Source of the DNA: Owenia fusiformis
Lineage: Eukaryota; Annelida; Polychaeta; Sabellida; Oweniidae
Reading direction: 5' to 3'
DNA: 60,000 nt
Assembly (NCBI GenBank): GCA_903813345.2
Contig: CAIIXF020000005.1
Coordinates: 30,571,375 to 30,631,374, forward strand
Position 1 is the first letter of the stretch; every line of letters starts with the position of its first letter. The notes beneath the pieces are model-generated. The model did no database searches, was not told the origin of the DNA, and saw nothing but the letters and a program-made list of their open reading frames with translations. Of this stretch, positions 53,331-60,000 are shown in pieces. A program made the position numbers and the translations under genes.

Positions 53331-53824
53331 GTTATAAAATTCATTCATCATTATAATTCATACATTGGATGATTGGATAAGAATTATAAGAACACATGTA
53401 ATATACGGTATCTGGGTATGAATTATGTAAAATATAGCACCCTTTTCACACCATAGATGTTTTCATCAAAATGCACTATGAAACAAAATTCAAATGCATC
53501 TTTCAAAACACTATTTGTTATCTGTCTGATCTTTTCCAATTTGCCAAAATCTTCGAATTGTTGCACATTGAGACCTTCTGTGATCTACAAATGTATGAAC
53601 AAACTGAGATATTTGAACTTATCGTTGGATTAGGATAAGAAAGGATTACAAATCCTTTAACAATTCTTCAGCATCTGGTTAATTGTCATTTAACATTATT
53701 GATGTATTGATTGTAAATCAGTATTATGTAATAATCAAACTTTAACTTCTTTCAAAAGTCTCATTTAATTTTAAATTTCATTACAGGCCCAAGTACTAGT
53801 AGTTGTCAAGAAAGGACTACAAAT

Positions 53825-54775
53825 TCAGACTTCACCAAAGTTAATATGTCCAGTTTTAGATGCATGAGCTTGTGCCTCGTTCTGACCTCTCAATTGTGTT
53901 TGGCATATGAGGCATCTAATAGTAAAGCCCTGTACATCAGTGAACTGTCTCGATGATTTTGCCTCTGCAGCCATTTCTGTGGCCTGGGCCAGGATAGCAT
54001 TGTTACTACATGAGAACACAGTTTCTACTGGAGTGATGTCATCCATGCTATCTAGCACTAGGGGATCATAGTGAATTCCATCATAAACTATTAAAATTCT
54101 TCTAGGGTAGTTTTGATCTTCCCCAAAGCGATCAATGCGTCCACTTTGGGTATCGACGACATCAATTTCCACTGAATATTGCTTGGATAAGATTGAAATC
54201 TCGATAGCACCACCCCAATTGTCATCATTAAGAATCCATTTGCAGTATTTAGAGTTTTGTCTCCCAAGGAAGCCTTCGTTGTAAGTTACGGGATCACTAG
54301 CAACTTTTGCAGCTATTAATTTCCTCATCGCTTTTGCACAGGAGAGGTCTACATCACCCCCCTTCTGCTCAAGACAGAAATTAATGCTGGTAAATAAACA
54401 AGAATTATTGGCTGGAACTACTTTACGCATTAAAATACCATTCATTGTAGAAACCTGTTCCTGGTATTGGTTAAGTAATACATCAGAGAGATCGGGCTTT
54501 GGTGTCTGGTTTTCATTATGAACTTGTTCGGTTTTGGTCTCCTCTATAATTAGTGTGTCTCCTGGTCGCAACATCATATTTTTCAGCATCTTTGCACCAT
54601 CATCTGTCATTACTGGACGAGGTGGGAACCCAGACAATATCTTCTGGGTTGCTGCAGGTATGGAAGTAACTTCAGCAATCTTTTGCTGTAGATCGTTTAC
54701 AGTTGAATTGATTGTTAATCCACTTAAAACAGATTGTCCATTTTTGCTGCGGACTCTGAGTGATAAGGCAGCCAT
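53825..54775 (-). CDS. YOD1: Ubiquitin thioesterase OTU1 (YOD1)
   Basis: Single coding exon, 316 residues. YOD1 is the OTU-family deubiquitinase that works with p97/VCP in ER-associated degradation. The N-terminal UBX-like domain spans about 4-80 (LSLRVRSKNGQSVL...GDTLIIEE). The OTU domain runs from about 115, with the nucleophile C126 in VPANNSCLF, WGGAIEISILSKQY, and the conserved His in YDGIHYDPL (H235). A C-terminal C2H2 finger follows (FTIRCLICQ...AHASKTGH) and the end matches the family (INFGEV). The usual Asp three residues before the catalytic Cys is Asn here (N123). Start choice: an acceptor (TTTTTCAG) at 54799 lies just upstream of the ATG at 54775, so the longer frame starting at 54823 begins inside an intron; a 5' UTR exon is implied. 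Confidence 0.95.
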   Translation of the reverse strand: MAALSLRVRSKNGQSVLSGLTINSTVNDLQQKIAEVTSIPAATQKILSGFPPRPVMTDDGAKMLKNMMLRPGDTLIIEETKTEQVHNENQTPKPDLSDVLLNQYQEQVSTMNGILMRKVVPANNSCLFTSINFCLEQKGGDVDLSCAKAMRKLIAAKVASDPVTYNEGFLGRQNSKYCKWILNDDNWGGAIEISILSKQYSVEIDVVDTQSGRIDRFGEDQNYPRRILIVYDGIHYDPLVLDSMDDITPVETVFSCSNNAILAQATEMAAEAKSSRQFTDVQGFTIRCLICQTQLRGQNEAQAHASKTGHINFGEV

Positions 54776-54798
54776 GATGTTAGAAGTAAATGAGAAAC

Positions 54799-56144
54799 CT
54801 GAAAAACAACACAATTCCTTCAATTAGAATACGAGGCATAGGATGCAAAATGTCACCACCTGCCATTTGTCACAGATGCCACCTGCCACACTATCCACAA
54901 AAAAGTTGGAAACTATATGTCACTATTTCTGGTGGTTATGGTAGTTTGGTCAGATATTCAAACATGACCATTCTCTAATTGAGTTACATGTTCTCAACCA
55001 ATCAGAATGCAGCATAGCCGTGCTTCAATTCTCATACAGTCTTGTTTTTATTTAGGGAGCATCTCAAAAGTTCAATGTAGGATTATTAACTGTATTTGCA
55101 CCATTAATCTGTGACCCCCCTCATTCGAACGAAAGGTGAGTAATGAAATTTTGAAAATTTTGAGCCACAACCGTTATCGACCAACTTCAGTCATCAAATT
55201 ATTATAATCCATCGATGGTGAATCAAATTTCATGCTAATTTCAAGTCTTTCGATAATTTTAAATGAAGGACCCACGGTCCTGTGCTCACACAGTTTGGAA
55301 CCTTCAGAGGAATTTATATCCTGACTTTCAAACAAAAATATTGATTTGGATTTCTAGTCTCGAACTTTGAGAAACTTAGATAGCATAGTTGTGTGACCTA
55401 GTTTGATGACCTTTAACCTTGAAAATTTTACTTATTCAGAGCTCAGTAAGGTCTTTTGTGTTACATCCAAAAATCAATTTGAAAAATCAACTTTTTTGAC
55501 CTTTCGAAGGTCACTGAAGGTCAAGTAAATGTCAAATCCTAAAAATAATGTCAGATTTGAACTCCTGGCAACTTGTAGATGATTTTCAAAAAAAATTGGT
55601 CAAATTGAAGCAAGTTGAAAAATAACTTATTTTTACTGTTTTTTGACGTCAAATATCACAAAAACAGTAAAAATTTGATGCTGACATATATTGAGAAATA
55701 TGTAGGGAATGCTTAAATCTATTAATGATGTAATTTATTGCAGGAAATGATCAAGTATAAGGCAAACTTTAAGAATCTTGTCAATCACAAAACCTGCCAT
55801 TGACTTTATACATGAGAAAGTTTCCTGAAAATGACTAAGTCCTACCTTTTCTCAAATTTTATAGAGTAAACACCAAAAACCGTACTTCCAAGGGCTTTGA
55901 AATCTTCAGAGGATATAAGTTGCATATACACCAACTACTAAAAGTTATTTGAAAGTTCTACTTCAACAAAGTGTCTAGTATTTACAGAAAATTTGACTTT
56001 TTGACGTCAAAATCCGCAATTTCTCGGAAACCGGATGAACTTGGGAAATGGCGATGATAGGTCAAATAGGCATTATGGATATGCATAAAATGAATGTGGA
56101 TATGACTCAATCCGAATAGCAGTTTTAATTTGTGCGGCCAATGT
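54799..56144. other. Upstream of YOD1, no gene seen
   Basis: Contains the 5' UTR intron of YOD1 and AT-rich repeat-like DNA (GACCTTTCGAAGGTCA and TTTGACGTCAAA-type words near 55500-56010) leading into the GACG microsatellite. No coding sequence is recognised. Confidence 0.4.
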
Positions 56145-56215
56145 TGACGGACGGACGGACCAACGGACGGACGGACGGACCAACGGACGGACGGACGGAC
56201 CAACGGACGGACGCC
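56145..56215. repeat. GACG-rich 20-bp tandem repeat
   Basis: Units of GGACGGACGGACGGACCAAC repeated about three times; translated it gives spurious Arg/Pro/Ser-rich frames. Confidence 0.9.
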
Positions 56216-56367
56216 TGGTCGATCCCATAGGCTCACTGTGTGAGCCAAAAAGGGTTCGTGATTTTCCAGTGATTGTTACTTTTCTTCTACATGTTGTATG
56301 AGAGATATATTCCCAGGGTTCTGTCACCAATAGATGTCACTGTCAGGTGTTGATACAGGTTCCTGTC

Positions 56368-57644
56368 ACAGGGGCTTGTCTCGAGGCGTCGGGCAAGCCC
56401 TCCAATGAGTGTGTACTGCTTATTAAGAGAAAAAGGGTGGTCGATTTTGATGCTACCTGAAATTTGTAGAAAATGATTGTTAGATATATCCAGTAAAAAT
56501 GTATGGAATCCTTTCAACAATCAACATGCTGATTCAAACAACACTACAGAGTAAAGTTATCCAAAATGGTAGCAATCCATCCACTAGTTGCTGAGAAATC
56601 TGAAGAATATGTAAAGAAGTGTTTAAAATGAAAATAACGGCAATTTTCACCTCACGATTATTAGCTCCAGAGTAGATTTCTTCCTCAAGACACGTCCACT
56701 GTTAAAAATCGGTAGTTCCTAGAGTTCTTTGTTTCCTTAGGTTCATTTCCGTATATTATTTTTAACGAAGGACAGCCTATAACGACTACCATACGCAAAA
56801 TAGATGCATGAAATTATGTTTCGAAACTAAAAATGTGTTCCATGCGCAGTTGCGTTCAATCAAGCAATTTGATTGATTCATATTATATGAACGCATGCGC
56901 AATGACCACATATTTTTCTAGATAAATGTCACTTGCGTTCATTATTTCACATCAGTCCCTTCCCATGATGCACCTAATATTGCGGGAATATTTTCCATTA
57001 GTGATAAAACAAATAACTCTCATCTTTGAAACATGTTTTCCGTTCCTTGGCAATAATCTTTCATTTGGTACCGATCCAACCACCGAAAAGTAATTCGAAT
57101 CGTTCTGAATCGTGGGAATGAAGAACTTTCTTTTTTGCGCATGCGCATAGAACACGGGATATTCGGCCATTTTTCAACTTTCAGTTTCGAAACATAATTT
57201 CATGCATCTATTTTGCGTATAGCAGTCGTTATAGGCTGTCCTTCGTTAAAAATAATATACGGAAATGAACCTAAGGAAACAAAGACCTCTAGGAACTACC
57301 GATTTTTAACAGTGGACGTGTCTTGAGGAAGAAATCGACTCTGGAGCTAACAATTTGAGGGTGAAAATTGCCGTGTTTTGCATTTTAATCACTTCCTTGC
57401 ATGTTCATCACACATCTCAGCAACTAGTGGATGGATTGCTACCATTTTAGGTAAGTTTACTCTGTAGTGTTGTTTGAATCAGCATGTCGATTATTGAAAC
57501 GATTTCATATATTTTTACTGGATATATCTAACAATCATTTTCTACAAATTTCAGGTAGCATCAAAATCGACAACCCTTTTTCTCTTAATAAGCAGTACAC
57601 ACTCATCGGAGGGCTTGCCCGGCGCCTCGAGACAAGCCCCTGTG
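56368..57644. repeat. Giant palindrome, 462-bp arms around a 353-bp spacer
   Basis: Positions 56368-56829 are closely repeated in inverse at 57183-57644. Both arms, read outward from the centre, contain an AATTTCAG acceptor-like site followed by the frame GSIKIDNPFSLNKQYTLIGG, LARRLETSPC. The + arm also has an ATTTTAG/GTAAGT donor-like site at about 57450. The spacer holds NRF1-like sites (CGCATGCGCA near 56893 and GCGCATGCGC near 57140). It could be a head-to-head duplicated gene start or a foldback element; I recognise no protein family. Confidence 0.8.
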
Positions 57645-58344
57645 GTTCCTGTGTATCTTATGAACAAATGGGGAGAATTTGAAAGTTCACATGCAATGCA
57701 TGTTTCTATATTTTGATATTTTGGTTCATTCAAGTTCCTGTGATAAAAACATTCTTTGTTTTGAGTTGACTTGTCAGATTCATTGTCTTCTGAAAATCTA
57801 AAATATTAGCACCTTTCAATAAAATTAATTAGAAACCCAAGTAATTTTGAGTGTTCATATCAAAGTTAATATGTATGTCATAATCCAACCTAAAATCAAG
57901 ACGCTTTGAAAACAGAAGAACCTACCTTCCTATCGAGATATGATGCGATGAATATGTAAAAATAATATTTTCAAAATCTCACTTGTGAAATACGTCATCA
58001 ATTTTCGTGTAGTTTATGATGTCATTTCCGGTAAGCACGTTCCGAAGGAATGTCTCATGAAACGACACCTCTCCCAGCAAAAGGTAAGTTTCCCCTATTT
58101 CCCATTAAAAACACGTAACCAAACCTCCCAGAGGTGTTAAGTATATATCCAAGAAAAAATATGTACATTTATTTTCCGAATCGGGATAGTTTTCTGTCAT
58201 GAAATGACGCTGTAAATGCCACACTTTATTTGGCCTTGAGCCCTTGACCTAGGTATTTAATGTCAACATTGAATGTGAACACTCATCACCTCTATCATGA
58301 TGACTTGTAATCACGGGGTACCATCGAATAATTTTGGCAACGTA

Positions 58345-60000
58345 CCGGAGAACGACATTTTACTAAGAAATGGCAATAATTTAGCACAATATATTTTTTA
58401 AGGTACAGCTGGAAAGTAACATTTTGGTAAAAAATTGCTATACCTGCACATGTTATTTTCTGGTACAAAATAAAGTATGAAGGCATGTGTCAATTTCCTT
58501 GCTTTTTTCAGGAAAGTATCATTACATTGTCTTCTTTTAGAATATCTGGTAGGGGTTCAATGGAAACTCCAGGAAATTCTGATATTTCACACTTTCTATT
58601 TTTCCAAATTTTCTTTCAAAATTTCCAGACAACACAGGAGCTACCATTGACCTGTTTCCAGATATTATAAAAGTAAACAGTGTAATGATACTTTCCTGAA
58701 AAAAGCAAGGAAATACACACATGACTTCATACTTAATTCTGTACCAAAAAATAACATGTGCAGGTATAGCAATTTTTACCAAAATGTCACTTTCCAGCTG
58801 AACCTTAACTAGAGTTCCATTTTGATTTTGACAAAAGTAAGTATTCCATGCAATGGCTATTTCATTCATGAGTTTGTAGGAATTCTGTTGGAACCCAGTT
58901 CTGATCAAGTACGAAGTTATTGAAATCGGCGCAGTCGGACTTCACTCCGAAAGATGGTTTTTCGATTATAACTTTTTACAACATTTAAGTATAGACTTTT
59001 GAAAAAAGTACAGAATAGTCCTTATACTATTGAATAATTCTGTTATTTCTGATTCACACGACTCTGATTTGTTTAATTAAAAAAAAAGTTTTAAAAATAT
59101 TACTTAGGAACGTAACCGGAGCTGGGAACGTAACCGGAGCAGATCAGTTGAATTATATAATTTAAAAAAATAAAATATATGATTTAAAGCATATATATTA
59201 TTTACAAACACATATGAATGTTAAAATGAGCATTTATTACCCTTCACTTACAGGAAAATCAATGCATGGCAATTAGTATAAATTAGAAATTAATTAGAAA
59301 TTAGTATAACAGAGTGGGTTCTAATAGTTCGCTGAACAAATACAATGGGTGAAATCAAATGGAATTATTTGCTTACTACTTTAATCACTTCATTCTCCAT
59401 ACAATGATTGTTCTATGTTTGATAGCCTTTCTAAGGTAAGTGCACTTATGCATGGTAAATACCAAATTAAATTTTTCACAATGGATAAATTTTTTTCTTT
59501 AAATAAAATGTAATAAATACGCATTCGAACAATCCCGTATGTTTTTAAATTAGTATATGTGCTTTAAATCATATATTTTAATTTTTTGGATTAAATAATT
59601 CAACTGATCTGCTCCGGTTCGTTCCCAGCTCCGGTTACGTTCCTAAGTAATATTTTTAAAACTTTTTTTTTAATTAAACAAATCAGAGTCGTGTGAATCA
59701 GAAATAACAAAATTATTCAAAAGTATAAGGACTATTCTGTACTTTTTTCAAAAGTCTATACTTAAATGTTGTGAAAAGTTATAATCGAAAAACCATCTTT
59801 CGGAGTAAAGTCCGTCTGTGCCGATTTCAATAACTTCGTACTTGATCAGAACTGGGTTCCAACAGAATTCCTACAAACTCATGAATGAAATAGTTATTGC
59901 ATGGAATACTTACTTTTGTCAAAATCAAAATAGAACTCTAGTTAAAAAATATATTGTGCTAAATTATTGCCATTTCTTAGTAAAATGTCGTTCTCCGGTA
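58345..60000. repeat. Second giant palindrome, right arm cut by the window end
   Basis: Left arm 58345-58397 plus 58809-59198; right arm 59555-60000 in inverse, with the spacer in between. Key pairs: TACCGGAGAACGAC with GTCGTTCTCCGGTA at the outer edge and GGAACGTAACCGGAGC near 59110 with its inverse near 59620. The left arm is interrupted by the TTAA element at 58402-58804; the right arm is not. Confidence 0.85.
58402..58804. mobile_element. 403-bp foldback MITE with TTAA target duplication
   Basis: The termini GGTACAGCTGGAAAGT and ACTTTCCAGCTGAACC are inverted repeats, and the whole element folds on itself around about 58600 (AGGAAAGTATCATTACA pairs with TGTAATGATACTTTCC). TTAA flanks both sides (58398-58401, 58805-58808). 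The other arm of the surrounding palindrome shows the unoccupied TTAA site at 59942-59945. A TTAA duplication is typical of piggyBac-driven elements. Confidence 0.88.

Larger units (their letters stand above)
48504..53824. other. Intergenic region between the dispanin-type gene and YOD1
   Basis: The left end is the 3' UTR of the dispanin-type gene and the right end the 3' UTR of YOD1 (converging genes). It otherwise contains repeats: MITE copies at 49073-49256 and 52617-52819, a hairpin at 49933-49960, an inverted-end element at 50481-51069 and a tandem repeat at 53163-53330. No further coding sequence is recognised. Confidence 0.5.

Noticed and set aside
54776-54823. YOD1 start at 54823
   Set aside because: A TTTTTCAG acceptor at 54799 lies between this ATG and the coding exon, so the first residues would be intronic.
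55982-56330. Arg/Pro/Ser-rich minus-strand ORFs
   Set aside because: They arise from the GACG tandem repeat.

Overview
The window is animal nuclear DNA: AT-rich, with genes split by long introns with GT/AG borders, and heavily loaded with small DNA transposons, inverted repeats and satellites. Gene content (SRCR receptor, KDM7, WASHC1, YOD1, dispanin-type membrane protein), a Crypton-type recombinase, Penelope-like and R2-type retroelement pieces and the repeat style fit a marine invertebrate. A lophotrochozoan or non-vertebrate deuterostome is my guess; the sequence alone does not fix the phylum.

Layout. 1-1600: a 39-bp minisatellite and AT-rich DNA. 1600-12860 (+): a secreted protein with signal peptide, four SRCR domains and a Cys-rich VWC-like tail in seven phase-1 exons. 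Its introns hold a decayed transposon-like pseudogene, a foldback mariner-like element and a non-autonomous hAT with a perfect 8-bp target duplication. 13089-15318 (-): a two-exon Crypton-type tyrosine recombinase gene. 16182-31488 (-): a KDM7/PHF8-type histone demethylase (PHD plus JmjC) in 14 exons. 33442-35703 (-): WASHC1 in three coding exons. 36380-38334: retroelement debris (REL-endonuclease end of a non-LTR element, an inverted pair of Penelope-like fragments) and a tRNA-like sequence. 40337-48503 (+): a two-exon CD225/dispanin-type proline-rich membrane protein. 53825-54775 (-): YOD1 (OTU1) deubiquitinase. 56368-60000: two giant palindromes, one holding a nested TTAA-flanked hairpin element.

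The most striking part is the intron of the dispanin gene (40419-48069). On the opposite strand it carries three intact copies of an intronless 95-residue gene that I cannot place in any family. Each copy has a TATA box about 84 bp upstream of the ATG and, about 40 nt after the stop, a canonical replication-dependent histone 3' stem-loop (GGCCCTTTTCAGGGCC) followed by a purine-rich HDE-like stretch. The protein is not a histone. Upstream of each copy lies an array of about 103-bp repeats; the unit next to each gene is its core promoter, so the arrays look like amplified promoter modules. This is the best candidate for an undescribed system: a multicopy, probably S-phase-regulated, non-histone small-protein gene cluster using histone-type mRNA ends.
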